The position numbers were made by a program, and so were the translations under genes. A stretch of DNA of 45,497 bases, taken from the NCBI GenBank assembly GCA_031259085.1, contig JAIRMA010000021.1, positions 1 through 45,497 on the forward strand. Direction: 5' to 3'. Under the pieces are notes generated by a model. The model searched no databases. It had not been told where the DNA came from and worked only from the letters and a program-made list of their open reading frames with translations. Positions 1-9,566 of the stretch are shown here, in pieces (position 1 is the stretch's first letter; every line of letters starts with the position of its first letter). The DNA comes from Christensenellaceae bacterium. GTDB lineage: Bacteria > Bacillota > Clostridia > Christensenellales > DTU072.

Positions 1-53
1 AAGATGATAGGATTAACACAATTCATTTAAGACTCATTTAAAACCCATTTGTA

Positions 54-82
54 TTGACAATAGAATTGTATTACAATATAAT
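54..82 (+). promoter_or_regulatory. SigA-type promoter of the 968-aa surface protein
   Basis: A consensus -35 TTGACA lies at 54-59 and a consensus -10 TATAAT at 77-82, with a 17-base spacer. Transcription would start near 89, giving a leader of about 34 bases that contains the GGAGG ribosome binding site at 110-114. Confidence 0.8.
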
Positions 83-122
83 TATCATAGCATCTTTATA
101 TTTAATCATGGAGGTTAGATAA

Positions 123-3029
123 TTGGAAAAATCAGCGATTGGGCGTGAAAATGAGATGTCGCCAAAGAAGAAGTTATTAATCTATATTGTTGTTATCACA
201 ATTATTCTAGCCATAACAACATTGATTATTTTATTCGCATTAGATGTGTTCGACTTAAGAGACGACAATTCAAGTGTTGCTATTATCAGTGATATTTCTT
301 TAGATGAGGCTAGTATTGAAAACAAATATAATCTAGGCGAACCATTTCCTAGTGGTGTTAAAATTAATGTGATATATTCTGACGGAACCCAAAAAACCGT
401 CGATGTAAATGAAAGTATGGTTACAGGTTTTGACACAACAACGGAACGTAAAATTGAAATAACTATTACATATGAGCTAAAATCCGTGAAGTATGAGATT
501 GATATAATTAATCCAGTTGAGTCAATTGCTATAAACATGGACATACTCAAAAAAACATTTCATGTAGGTGATCCATTTCCAGATGATATAAAAATCAATG
601 CTACTTACCTAGATGGTACAGTTAAATCAATTAGTGTAACAAGCAGCATGGTTACAGGCTTTGATACCACAAAAGACGGAATTAATCGTATTTATATAAC
701 ATATGAGGGTAAAAATACTGACATAATAATTACCATAAGAAAAGTCATATTGTCGATGAAATTAGATGAATCTAGTATATATAACGAATACTTTGTAGGC
801 GACGAATTCCCAGAGAAAGTAAAGCTCAGAGTAATATATACTGATAATTCTACTGGTGTAATTAATGTATCAGCTGACATGGCAACAGGATTTAATACTG
901 AATCCACAGGCGTTAGAACAATAAAAATCACATATGATGGGAAAGAAATTGAGCATGTTGTAAACATATATAAGCCAATTAAGTCTATCTCTTTGGATAC
1001 AAATAGTATTGATGTAGATTACAGTGTAGGTGAAACATTTGATTTTGCTAGCACCAAATTAATAATACACCATGATGATTTAACTACTACATACATACCG
1101 CTCACTGCATCAATGCTCCAGAATTTTAACACTGATATTTCGGGGAATATGGAATTTATAGTTATGTATAGAAACACTCAATTTTATATTGATTATAAAG
1201 TTGAAGGGATTTTTACATTGAATGATTTTAAAATCGAATTTGATTTTGATACAAACTTATACAGGGTATTAGAATATATTGGTCACGCAAAAGATGTTAT
1301 ATTCCCAAAATCAATTAACAATTGTAAGATTGGATATATTGCTCCTGGTATATTAGATGACAATATACTCAATATGAGAAATTTAATCATTCCATTCATT
1401 GGATCCGCTCCAGGGGATGACGTCAACAACTTTGATTATTTATATGATCGTAATAGAGTAAATAATGAATTCAATGGGAACTTTGATTATTCATTATTTG
1501 GAAATTTAAATGTTACGATATATTCTGACTATATAACTGAAATCGGAGATGATGATTTTTATGGTCAAATTCTCATAAATGTAGTTACACTACCTAATGG
1601 GATAACACGAATAGGAAACAACGCATTTAGAGAGTCAACGCTTAGAAGCATAAACTTACCAAGTTCACTCATTACGATTGGTGATCGTGCATTCAAAGAC
1701 GCAACACAATTAAAGTATTTGGAAATTCCAGATTCAATAAAAACTATTGGCACTGATGCTTTTAATAACATACACATTTATATAAAACTACCAGAGTCAC
1801 CATTAATTGAAAATGTTGCAAGTTTAACATCAGGTGTTTATGGCCTTATAGTCCCTAGCGCTATATACAATTCATATTTTGAATCACAAGCATGGCAGCC
1901 ATATCTCTCATTGCTACATGAAGATGATTCAATAGAAATAATAAATGATTCGTATATAATCCTAAGTAAAGATAATGAGAAAATATTGCTAGCATATTTT
2001 GGAATTAGTCCTGAGGCTAAAGTGCCAAACGATGTGACAATCATTAGTAGTATGGCTTTTCTGTACAATATTAAACTGCAAAAAGTTACTTTACCAGAAG
2101 GATTAACAAAAATAGGTGATAGAGCATTTTATTTTACAATTATTGAATCTATAATCCTGCCATCAACACTTAAGGAATTAGGCGATGAGTCATTGCAATC
2201 ATTTTTATTAAGCAAACTAATTATACCTGAATCTGTCACAAAAATAGGTGAGAATGTGACATATGGTGGCATGATAATAATGGAATCAACACAACCAACG
2301 GACAATTTTAAGATTGATGACGTGGATATTATTTTAGTACCGGCTAACGCTTTGACAACCTATAAAAATAAATGGAGCATATATAGTGATAAAATATACG
2401 ATGTATCAATTTCTGATGCAGATTATTTTGTTTCTAATAGTGTATTATTATATTATTTTGGAGATGGAGAGAATGTAGTAATTCCTACCGGGGTAGTAGA
2501 AATTGGGGAATATGCTTTTTCACATAGATCAGCACAACTGCGAGATATTAAAATTATATCTGTTACAATCCCATCATCCGTTAAAAAGATTAGTAATAAT
2601 GCTTTTTATTCCAACTTGGCACTAGCAAGTATAACTTTTTCGGGTGAAAGTAATCTTGAAGTAATTGGTGATAATGCATTCATGAACACTACAAGTTTAG
2701 TGAATTTTGAATGGCTAGATAGCTTAGTCACTATTGGAGATCAAGCATTTTACAACTCTAGCGTGTCTGATGTTATCTTTTCTGATAATAGCAAGTTAGA
2801 ATCCCTGGGCAGTAGTGCCTTTCGGAATTGCAAAAATATTGTGGCTGTAATACTGCCTAGTAATCTTCAAAAATTATCCGCCCATATATTTTATAATTGT
2901 TTAAAAATTGAACAAATATACATCAGGTCTATTGAATCAAATAACATTAGTTATTATCATGCGGACTGGGATGAAAAAACGCATGGAGAAAAACACACAG
3001 TGGTGTGGGGCTATTCTGATGAAAGTTAA
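123..3029 (+). CDS. Membrane-anchored surface protein, four Ig-like (Big_3) domains plus BspA-type leucine-rich repeats
   Basis: The 968-residue protein is probably displayed on the cell surface. The TTG start is chosen because GGAGG (110-114) sits 8 bases upstream; the first ATG-coded Met, residue 12, has no comparable site. A Lys-rich stretch and one hydrophobic helix (about residues 18-42) give an N-in, C-out topology with no lipobox. Four group-3 bacterial Ig-like domains follow at about 57-129, 132-207, 209-283 and 286-361, each with the pattern GE/D-x-FP, Y-x-DG-T, MVTGFDT and ITYEGK. Residues from about 366 to the end are BspA-like leucine-rich repeats (IG-x-x-AF, LP-x-S/GL). Such repeats commonly mediate adhesion or protein binding, but the ligand here is unknown. 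Two other genes in the window share this plan (4096-6153 and 6340-9387). Confidence 0.85.
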   Translation: MEKSAIGRENEMSPKKKLLIYIVVITIILAITTLIILFALDVFDLRDDNSSVAIISDISLDEASIENKYNLGEPFPSGVKINVIYSDGTQKTVDVNESMVTGFDTTTERKIEITITYELKSVKYEIDIINPVESIAINMDILKKTFHVGDPFPDDIKINATYLDGTVKSISVTSSMVTGFDTTKDGINRIYITYEGKNTDIIITIRKVILSMKLDESSIYNEYFVGDEFPEKVKLRVIYTDNSTGVINVSADMATGFNTESTGVRTIKITYDGKEIEHVVNIYKPIKSISLDTNSIDVDYSVGETFDFASTKLIIHHDDLTTTYIPLTASMLQNFNTDISGNMEFIVMYRNTQFYIDYKVEGIFTLNDFKIEFDFDTNLYRVLEYIGHAKDVIFPKSINNCKIGYIAPGILDDNILNMRNLIIPFIGSAPGDDVNNFDYLYDRNRVNNEFNGNFDYSLFGNLNVTIYSDYITEIGDDDFYGQILINVVTLPNGITRIGNNAFRESTLRSINLPSSLITIGDRAFKDATQLKYLEIPDSIKTIGTDAFNNIHIYIKLPESPLIENVASLTSGVYGLIVPSAIYNSYFESQAWQPYLSLLHEDDSIEIINDSYIILSKDNEKILLAYFGISPEAKVPNDVTIISSMAFLYNIKLQKVTLPEGLTKIGDRAFYFTIIESIILPSTLKELGDESLQSFLLSKLIIPESVTKIGENVTYGGMIIMESTQPTDNFKIDDVDIILVPANALTTYKNKWSIYSDKIYDVSISDADYFVSNSVLLYYFGDGENVVIPTGVVEIGEYAFSHRSAQLRDIKIISVTIPSSVKKISNNAFYSNLALASITFSGESNLEVIGDNAFMNTTSLVNFEWLDSLVTIGDQAFYNSSVSDVIFSDNSKLESLGSSAFRNCKNIVAVILPSNLQKLSAHIFYNCLKIEQIYIRSIESNNISYYHADWDEKTHGEKHTVVWGYSDES

Positions 3030-4095
3030 TAAATGTATTTTTAGTACTTTGAATTTTATTACTAAATTTATTTTGAGTGTTTGAAATTTAAAATCAACAT
3101 AGATTTTCACTACAGTTTGGCTGTTAATGAGTTTTAGTATTTAATGAATTCACATATAAATTAATATAATAAAACTGTCAATTGCTACTTATCGCATGTA
3201 AAATTTAAAAATATAACTTAAGTTGTAATTATATCCACACATTTATTCAATAGGGAATTTATATGATTATCAATTCTCGGTAAAAATGCAAATTACAGTT
3301 AGCTATTTTACAATTTAAAAAACAATTTACCTTAAATTATAACTTTATCATGTTATTAAAAAGCAAATTCTGACTAAAATTAAAGTATTGAAATTATGTA
3401 TGAGACACATACTGCAAATCCTAAAACGGTTTAAGTGTTTTGAAAATCATATAAGAAGTAACAACAATTTCTCTATATAAAAATGTATTCTTTTAAAAAA
3501 GGCTAGAGATATAGCGCATAAATTTGGTTATACAGTCTATACAATTTATACAATTGCGATGGATTTCAAAAATAATTTTTAAAATCGAGATACTAGGTGT
3601 TGAGCCTTTTATTATTTTAAACAAGCCTTAAATTAAGCAAAATGCAGAATCTAATAAAATCAAAGATATTATCTTGACTATAATAAAACATAATAGTGTT
3701 TATGATATAAAATGAGCCTAAATTCCATGAGACATTTTGTCTTTACAACTAAAAAACATATAAGCAGATGGATTTTCGAAGTTAGACATACAAATAGACA
3801 AGGAATGAGCTAATTATGAGCTCATTCCCTTTTAAAAACCCCTATTAACGTCAATTAACTTATCAAATTAATGAGAGTTTAACTACATGCAATACAGGAG
3901 TAATAGCTTTTACTCTAAAAACTTAAGGTTTTAAATTGAAGAAATATAAGAAACTCCGAATATCAAAAGCAAGCGGTATTATAATCAAAATATCTAACTT
4001 CATGAAATTTTAGTATTTAAATTAGATACATTGAGATATAGTGAAATTGACATTTGGGTATGATAGAGCCTTTGACATGTTTTTTAAAGAGTTAA
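3030..4095. other. Long intergenic region, no convincing gene
   Basis: About 1.07 kb of very AT-rich, stop-dense DNA lies between the convergent 968-aa and 685-aa genes. I see no credible open reading frame on either strand. The only clear structure is the hairpin with a short T-run at 3801-3833. A TTGACT (3674-3679) and several TATA-like hexamers upstream of it could drive a short transcript, but no pair has good spacing. Confidence 0.6.
3801..3833 (+). terminator. Terminator-like hairpin in the intergenic region
   Basis: A perfect 10-base stem GGAATGAGCT (802-811) / AGCTCATTCC (819-828) is followed by CTTTT on the plus strand. It is about 770 bases beyond the 968-aa gene and about 260 bases beyond the stop of the minus-strand 685-aa gene. 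It could terminate either message or a small RNA made from 3.7-3.8 kb. The T-run is better on the plus strand. Confidence 0.5.
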
Positions 4096-6153
4096 TCATT
4101 CTGATACTGGATGTATTAAAAGACTATGACCTACTAATGTTTCATAATAAAGCTCATATGCAGAACTAGGAACATATATTTTTTTAACATAAAATTTATA
4201 GGTAGCTTCTTTACTCAATGGAGGCGTTGTACTTTTAAATGTAATAGAATTTCCACTAAAATATGTATTTGTTTCAATAAATTTCACTGTGGATGGAATG
4301 ACCAAGTCAGTAATAGATGTATTCATAAATGCGTAATATTCAATTGAATCTATAGAACTAGGTAGAGTTAATTCAGCGCGGTTACCTATATAAGCGACCA
4401 AAATATTATCATATGATTCATTCCCAATAACGACGTATTCGTCATATAAAATAGAGAAATTTGCGATTGAATGAACAGTACTACTCCAATGTGGAGGAAG
4501 GCTCGAATATTGTTGACTATTAAGAAGAATGATAGAATCATTTTCCACATTAAAAATTGAGATTTCAGCTGAAATGCTTGAGATATCAAGTACCGTATTT
4601 TTTGAAACAGGATTATTACCAATTGAGATCACAGAATTAGGAAGTTTCAAATATTTTAAATTAACACAATTATAAAAAGCTTGATCACCAATTGTCAAGA
4701 GAGCTCCTTCAAAAATAAATCTAGATATAGGAGAGTCTCTAAATACAGCTGGTCCAATCTCAATTATATTGCTAGGAATTACTAAGGTTGACGTGGATTT
4801 ACCGATATAATATAAAAGCGTCCCAGTTTTATTGTTTATCAAATATAAATCATCGACGTTTATAAAATCTGATACGTCTATTATCCTCTTTCTTGTTGAT
4901 TCATTTTTGAAAGCTTCTTGATAACTAGCAATTTGTGCATTGTCAACAAGTATCCAATCCACATTTGCAAAATAATATTCATCTAATATTGATTCGTGCG
5001 AAGAGATATCAATAATATTAGCTTGTGGTGGATAATTCATACTTATATATGTGGGTAATTTCAAATATTCTAAGCAACCATTTGAAATATAACCTTCCTG
5101 TATGAGATATTCTCCCTCAAAAACGATTGAGGTTATTAATGTTTCCATGATATTTATAGTTAAATGAAGCCCATCATTAAAACTACCATATAGCGATTTA
5201 ATAATGATATCGTTATTAAAATTAGTATTGCAGGCATAGCTATTATCACCATTGATTATTAAATTAAGAAATGGTCCGTTATAGTCAGGGTTTTGGGCAA
5301 GCTTTTCCACATCATATATTGTAGTAGTAAAAGTTGAAATTGTTGTAGGAATAGTTAAATTTTTGATTTTTAAAATCTGCTCATCAAAAATATGGTAATA
5401 GTATTGAACGTTATAAGAACCATTTATATTGTCTGGAAGAACAACATCCTCGGAATTCCCTACGTATTTTTTAATTGTGTATTCTGATGAGTTATAATTA
5501 CTAGTACAATATACTTCGAAGTCATCAATGATAGCAGTTCCGTTTACAAACAGCTGAAATCCAGTGACAGCTCCTTTATAAGTAAAAGTTACGTAATGAG
5601 ATCCAAGGACGTCCTTATTAAAATTTTCTAACATATTTTCTGTTACGCTAATATATTCAAAATTTCCATTTGAGTAATATACGGTAGCAAAAATCTCGTA
5701 AGAACTAAAGTCAAATTCATCATCATCGTATTGTGGAGAATCTAGTGTAATTGATGAAGGAGTAATAAAAATATTATCGATGGGTGTACCCACTTGGATT
5801 TTAGCATATGCAAATTTGCCCTTGTACTGTACCTGGATGAATTTAGTAGAAATAGATGAGGTATCAAAGCCCATTACCATATCTTGTGTCAATTTAATTG
5901 ACTCAGAGGTATTATTTTCGTAATATACGGTTAAATATAAGTCATCTGGAAACAGATCGCCGACCTCAAAAACATCAGGGAGATTAGTGGTGTCGAGGCT
6001 AATCGATGTTACACCATCAATATTTTCTACTTTTTCACTAGGCACAGGTTTATTATCATCGTCAATACAACTAGTTAAAGTAAAAAATAGTAGGGTAGTG
6101 AGTATTAAAAAGAAGAAGAAAAATACTTTTTTATATGTTTTTAAGTACATCAT
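4096..6153 (-). CDS. Surface lipoprotein, two Ig-like (Big_3) domains plus BspA-type leucine-rich repeats
   Basis: The 685-residue precursor has a lipoprotein signal peptide: KTYKK, then a Phe/Leu-rich core, then the lipobox LTSC with Cys29 as the predicted lipidated residue. Two group-3 Ig-like domains follow (about 48-122 and 126-205, with FPDDLYL, MVMGFDTSS and YKGK signatures). BspA-like leucine-rich repeats (IG-x-x-AF, LPNSVISIG) run to the C-terminus. The protein would sit on the outer face of the membrane. The start is one of two adjacent ATG codons, with a weak GGGG-type ribosome binding site about 10 bases upstream. The gene ends in TGA, one of the cases showing that TGA is a stop here. 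It differs from its two relatives mainly in anchor type and in having fewer Ig domains. Ligand and function are not deducible. Confidence 0.85.
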   Translation of the reverse strand: MMYLKTYKKVFFFFFLILTTLLFFTLTSCIDDDNKPVPSEKVENIDGVTSISLDTTNLPDVFEVGDLFPDDLYLTVYYENNTSESIKLTQDMVMGFDTSSISTKFIQVQYKGKFAYAKIQVGTPIDNIFITPSSITLDSPQYDDDEFDFSSYEIFATVYYSNGNFEYISVTENMLENFNKDVLGSHYVTFTYKGAVTGFQLFVNGTAIIDDFEVYCTSNYNSSEYTIKKYVGNSEDVVLPDNINGSYNVQYYYHIFDEQILKIKNLTIPTTISTFTTTIYDVEKLAQNPDYNGPFLNLIINGDNSYACNTNFNNDIIIKSLYGSFNDGLHLTINIMETLITSIVFEGEYLIQEGYISNGCLEYLKLPTYISMNYPPQANIIDISSHESILDEYYFANVDWILVDNAQIASYQEAFKNESTRKRIIDVSDFINVDDLYLINNKTGTLLYYIGKSTSTLVIPSNIIEIGPAVFRDSPISRFIFEGALLTIGDQAFYNCVNLKYLKLPNSVISIGNNPVSKNTVLDISSISAEISIFNVENDSIILLNSQQYSSLPPHWSSTVHSIANFSILYDEYVVIGNESYDNILVAYIGNRAELTLPSSIDSIEYYAFMNTSITDLVIPSTVKFIETNTYFSGNSITFKSTTPPLSKEATYKFYVKKIYVPSSAYELYYETLVGHSLLIHPVSE

Positions 6154-6198
6154 TTAATGAAACCCCTAATTTTGCATGGATTTAATGCTGTATTACTA

Positions 6199-6227
6199 AG
6201 TATATTTTATGTTATAAGATAAGTCAA
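6199..6227 (-). promoter_or_regulatory. Promoter of the 685-aa lipoprotein gene
   Basis: Reading the minus strand, TTGACT (complement of 6222-6227) and TATACT (complement of 6199-6204) are separated by 17 bases. The start point would be near 6192, about 40 bases upstream of the ATG. Confidence 0.7.
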
Positions 6228-6302
6228 GAAAATACAAATCAAAGTGACCATGAATGTAATTTGCATTTAAAAATTTGTCAAAAAATATAATAGAAGCAAA
6301 CG

Positions 6303-6330
6303 AAAAATTCAATTACAATTTAATTGCAAT
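6303..6330 (-). terminator. Weak terminator of the 1015-aa gene
   Basis: On the minus strand, ATTGCAA (complement of 324-330 in this kilobase) pairs with TTGTAAT (complement of 312-318), with a 5-base loop and one G-U pair. It is followed by AATTTTTC. It begins about 10 bases after the stop of the minus-strand 1015-aa gene. The stem is short and AT-rich. Confidence 0.45.
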
Positions 6331-6339
6331 GAAGTGAAA

Positions 6340-9300
6340 CTATTCCTCATAGAACACATTGGCATAAATTGGTTCGCCTGAAGAGTCGTAACCTATTAAA
6401 TTCCAATCGTTTTCAAAATTAGAATATTCATTGTTATCTAAATATATGACAAGTGAAGAAGAACAACCAAAGAAAGCATTTGCCGCGATTTTGTTAATTG
6501 CAGTGCCTCTTAAGTCGATTAACTCCAGGTTGTTACAATTTTTGAATGAATTTGCTTTTATTTCTGTTAATTGCGCGAGATCTGATAATGAAATTGTTGA
6601 CAATGCTATACAATTTTCAAATGCGGACCCGCCAATGACTGAGGTTTTTTGGGACAATACAATTGACTCTAGGTAATAACAGTCCTTAAATGCGTAGTTC
6701 GACACTGTGGTGACATTGTCAGGAATGACAACTTCAGTCTGTGTTCCATAAAATAGAATCAATTCATCATACGTTATGAGCATGCCAGCTTCAGGATTAG
6801 ACTCATTGTCAATAAGCTCAGGATAGTATATTTTAAACAAATCTGCGAATTCAGGGTACAAAGTGGTATAATCAACTATTTGATTATACAGGACATAAAT
6901 GGCATCCAATTTATATGCAAAAATAAAATCAGAGCATACAGAACCCAAAATAATAATGTCTCCGTTGAAAAAATTAATACCTAAATTTGTGATTGATTTT
7001 GGTATATAGATAGTGGAAATGCTTGTGCCATCAAATGCATAATTGCCTATTCTCATAACAAATTCTGGCAGATAAACATTTGTTATATTAATATCACCAT
7101 AAAATGCATAATCATTAATTGTGTAAACGTGGGAGTGGAGTTGTACGTACACAATTTCGGGCATAAAAGCAAACGCATAGGGTCCAATGCCGTTAATGCT
7201 TGTGGGAATAACAATTTCAGTAGCATCCCCAAAGTAATACAACAATGTATTAGTGGTTGTTTCAATCAGGTAATCGCCGTCTATAGTATTAAGATCAGAT
7301 AATTTAATGACATCATGTGAAATAAAGGCATAAGAAAGATTATTTTTTGAATACATACTATGTACATAATCTGGGAGAATTATTTTTAAATCTACACAAT
7401 TAGCACTAAACCTATAAAAATTATATAATCGACTCGTTGAGTTAATAATAATGTATTTTAGATTCGATCCTGAAAATACAGCTAGACCTACATAAGAGAC
7501 ACTCCTAGGAATTGAAATAAATTTCAAATAATATGTTTTTTCAAACGCATAATCAGCAATTTCATCAAGTGATTGTGGCAGGGACACTGAACGAATAAAT
7601 GAGCCAGAAAATGCCTGTTTTTCAATTGATACAATTCCATATGGTATAATTACATTCTTAACTAATTTGTCGTTTTTGAAGGTTGATTCTGGAATACTGC
7701 TCAGATAATTAGGCAAGAAATTCAAAGTGATTTGAGGGATTACTGTTTCATTTGATAAGTATTCTGCTATCGTGACGTTGTTTTCGTCATACAAATAATC
7801 GAATGTGGATGGTAAGTTAACGTACTTACCAATAAACGGAATTGATAGTTCTTTGATTTGTAATATTACATCTGTTAAGATATCTGGTCTAATATATCCA
7901 ATAGGAAGACCATTAATTTGGTGTGGGAAATTTACTACAGTTGATGAACCTTCATAACCTATTATTTCGTAATAGAGGCTGTCAAAATTAAAATTAACTA
8001 AAAATTCGTTATTATACAAAGCTGGACCGCCATTTACAACAACTTTAATACTAGCCGTTGCACCTTTATGATAAATATATAACTGATAAATTCCTGGGAT
8101 GGATGAGTCAAACCAATCTAGCATGTCAACTGTCACATTGACTGAAGCAGCTGTCCCATCAGTGTATTTTGCCTGAATTTTACCTCCCTCAAATTCCTCA
8201 TTAAGTAAATATTCAGTTTTAAAAGTGCCATGTAAAATACTTAATTGTGTAGCTTTAGCCACAAGTAATATTTCGAGCTCTGTTTCAAAGCCATAATAAG
8301 TAATTTTGAGTGATTGAGTACCATGTTTTGAAGGACTATATTCATCAATCATTTTGTCATTGACAGGCAGAGTCGAATATGAACCATCAGAAAAAGCTAA
8401 AAGCAATAATATAGAGTCAGGAAAATCATCTGTTGCATAGTAATATTCTTCTACAGATTCTTGAAATATCGAAACATCAACTAAAGATTTATCTAAAATT
8501 TTAATTATAAAGCTAGAACTTCGACCTTCATACTTGAAACTAATTCTAACATATCCTCTTGCGGTGCTGTCATAATCGACTAGCATATCAGAAGTTAGAT
8601 CAAGAATCTCAGTATTGCCATCAGAGTAATTTACAATAAATTGCATGCCAGCTGGTGCTATGTAGTCATCATAATATTCTGGGAGTATAGAAGAAGAATC
8701 AATTTCAACTGAATCAATTTTATCATTGTAAGGAACATTTTCTTTAAAGATAAAATAATTTATGCAGCCACTTAAAGTAGAGGAATATAAAATGGCTAAT
8801 AGAATGTATGATGAAGCCCATAATATAAGTGATAAAATAATTGCGCGTAATACTTTCTTCTTTTTTTTAGGTGGTTTCCCTGAATTAATATAATATGAAC
8901 CTTCATCACGGTGATTTTGCGAATTACGGTAGTTATATTGATCATAATTATTAGCGTTATTATCATGCGGATGGTAATTTCTAGGATCTCTTCTAAAATT
9001 ATCTAGTCGATCATCATATCCATTACCGTAGTTACGATCTTTGTCATAATCACTCTTAAGCGGATCGCGATAATTGTAGCTATGTGGATCATTGTATTCA
9101 TCTCTACGTCTGTCCGGGATTCGGTTGTTATCATAATTTTTTCTGTTATCGTAATTCCCAGGTTGATTATTATTATTATTATTATTGCTATTATTATAAG
9201 GATTATTATAATAATCCCTGTTTACATAGTAATTATTATAGTCAATATTATTGTCACGTGGAGGTCTACCGTCACCATTACGATCGTTGTTAAAATTATT

Positions 9301-9387
9301 TTGTGCGTTATTATTTATATTCCCATTTGGGTCAGACCATCTGTTGTCATTATCTCTATTATCAGAATTATTATTATATGGATTCAT
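6340..9387 (-). CDS. BspA-type surface protein with a 170-residue Asn/Asp/Arg/Tyr-rich cytoplasmic head
   Basis: This 1015-residue protein has four parts. Residues 1-170 are low complexity, dominated by Asn, Asp, Arg and Tyr, with no Met after residue 1 and almost no aliphatic residues. KPPKKKKK (171-178) precedes a hydrophobic helix at about 179-203, so the head should be cytoplasmic. Three Big_3 Ig-like domains follow (about 225-298, 300-377, 380-452). BspA-type leucine-rich repeats fill the rest. The sequence LSGC at 205-208, right after the helix, matches a lipobox; if it were cleaved by signal peptidase II, the head would be separated from a lipid-anchored ectodomain. Start: ATG with a GGGG element about 6 bases upstream; no alternative Met exists before the membrane segment. 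The Asn-rich head is read from a triplet microsatellite-containing segment. Confidence 0.85.
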   Translation of the reverse strand: MNPYNNNSDNRDNDNRWSDPNGNINNNAQNNFNNDRNGDGRPPRDNNIDYNNYYVNRDYYNNPYNNSNNNNNNNQPGNYDNRKNYDNNRIPDRRRDEYNDPHSYNYRDPLKSDYDKDRNYGNGYDDRLDNFRRDPRNYHPHDNNANNYDQYNYRNSQNHRDEGSYYINSGKPPKKKKKVLRAIILSLILWASSYILLAILYSSTLSGCINYFIFKENVPYNDKIDSVEIDSSSILPEYYDDYIAPAGMQFIVNYSDGNTEILDLTSDMLVDYDSTARGYVRISFKYEGRSSSFIIKILDKSLVDVSIFQESVEEYYYATDDFPDSILLLLAFSDGSYSTLPVNDKMIDEYSPSKHGTQSLKITYYGFETELEILLVAKATQLSILHGTFKTEYLLNEEFEGGKIQAKYTDGTAASVNVTVDMLDWFDSSIPGIYQLYIYHKGATASIKVVVNGGPALYNNEFLVNFNFDSLYYEIIGYEGSSTVVNFPHQINGLPIGYIRPDILTDVILQIKELSIPFIGKYVNLPSTFDYLYDENNVTIAEYLSNETVIPQITLNFLPNYLSSIPESTFKNDKLVKNVIIPYGIVSIEKQAFSGSFIRSVSLPQSLDEIADYAFEKTYYLKFISIPRSVSYVGLAVFSGSNLKYIIINSTSRLYNFYRFSANCVDLKIILPDYVHSMYSKNNLSYAFISHDVIKLSDLNTIDGDYLIETTTNTLLYYFGDATEIVIPTSINGIGPYAFAFMPEIVYVQLHSHVYTINDYAFYGDINITNVYLPEFVMRIGNYAFDGTSISTIYIPKSITNLGINFFNGDIIILGSVCSDFIFAYKLDAIYVLYNQIVDYTTLYPEFADLFKIYYPELIDNESNPEAGMLITYDELILFYGTQTEVVIPDNVTTVSNYAFKDCYYLESIVLSQKTSVIGGSAFENCIALSTISLSDLAQLTEIKANSFKNCNNLELIDLRGTAINKIAANAFFGCSSSLVIYLDNNEYSNFENDWNLIGYDSSGEPIYANVFYEE
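9166..9186. repeat. In-frame (ATT)7 trinucleotide repeat encoding poly-Asn
   Basis: Seven perfect ATT units on the plus strand (AAT, Asn, on the coding strand) lie within the Asn-rich head of the 1015-aa surface protein, with further ATT/ATA triplets nearby. Slippage here would change Asn number without shifting the frame. Confidence 0.85.
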
Positions 9388-9454
9388 ATTTACCCCGTGT
9401 AATTAAAAATTATAATTAAATGATATTTAATTAAATTTAGATGGTTTTATCTTA

Positions 9455-9489
9455 AGTATAATTATACTATACATAAACAAAAATAGCAA
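9455..9489 (-). promoter_or_regulatory. Promoter and 14-bp palindrome upstream of the 1015-aa gene
   Basis: On the minus strand, TTGCTA (complement of 9484-9489) and TATAAT (complement of 9461-9466) are 17 bases apart. The -10 lies inside a perfect palindrome, AGTATAATTATACT, at 9455-9468, which could be a repressor site or simply AT-rich symmetry. Confidence 0.6.
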
Positions 9490-9500
9490 CATCATAAAAG

Positions 9501-9520
9501 AAAAAAGCCCTTAGTAGGGC
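9501..9520 (-). terminator. Rho-independent terminator of the SIMPL-domain gene
   Basis: On the minus strand GCCCT pairs with AGGGC around a 4-base loop (9507-9520) and is followed by six T (complement of 9501-9506). It lies about 47 bases past the stop of the gene at 9567-10226. Confidence 0.85.
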
Positions 9521-9566
9521 AAAGTTCTAAAAAGTATCACTCATATATCACTTGTTTTAAAAACCG

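Noticed and set aside
9160-9215. Possible CRISPR-like or tandem DNA repeat
   Set aside because: Only triplet ATT/ATA repeats encoding Asn within a coding region; no spacers.
9082-9402. Plus-strand open frame of Ile/Val-rich sequence opposite the 1015-aa gene
   Set aside because: It is the reverse complement of the Asn/Asp codon-rich head (AAT read as ATT); no ribosome binding site or promoter supports it.
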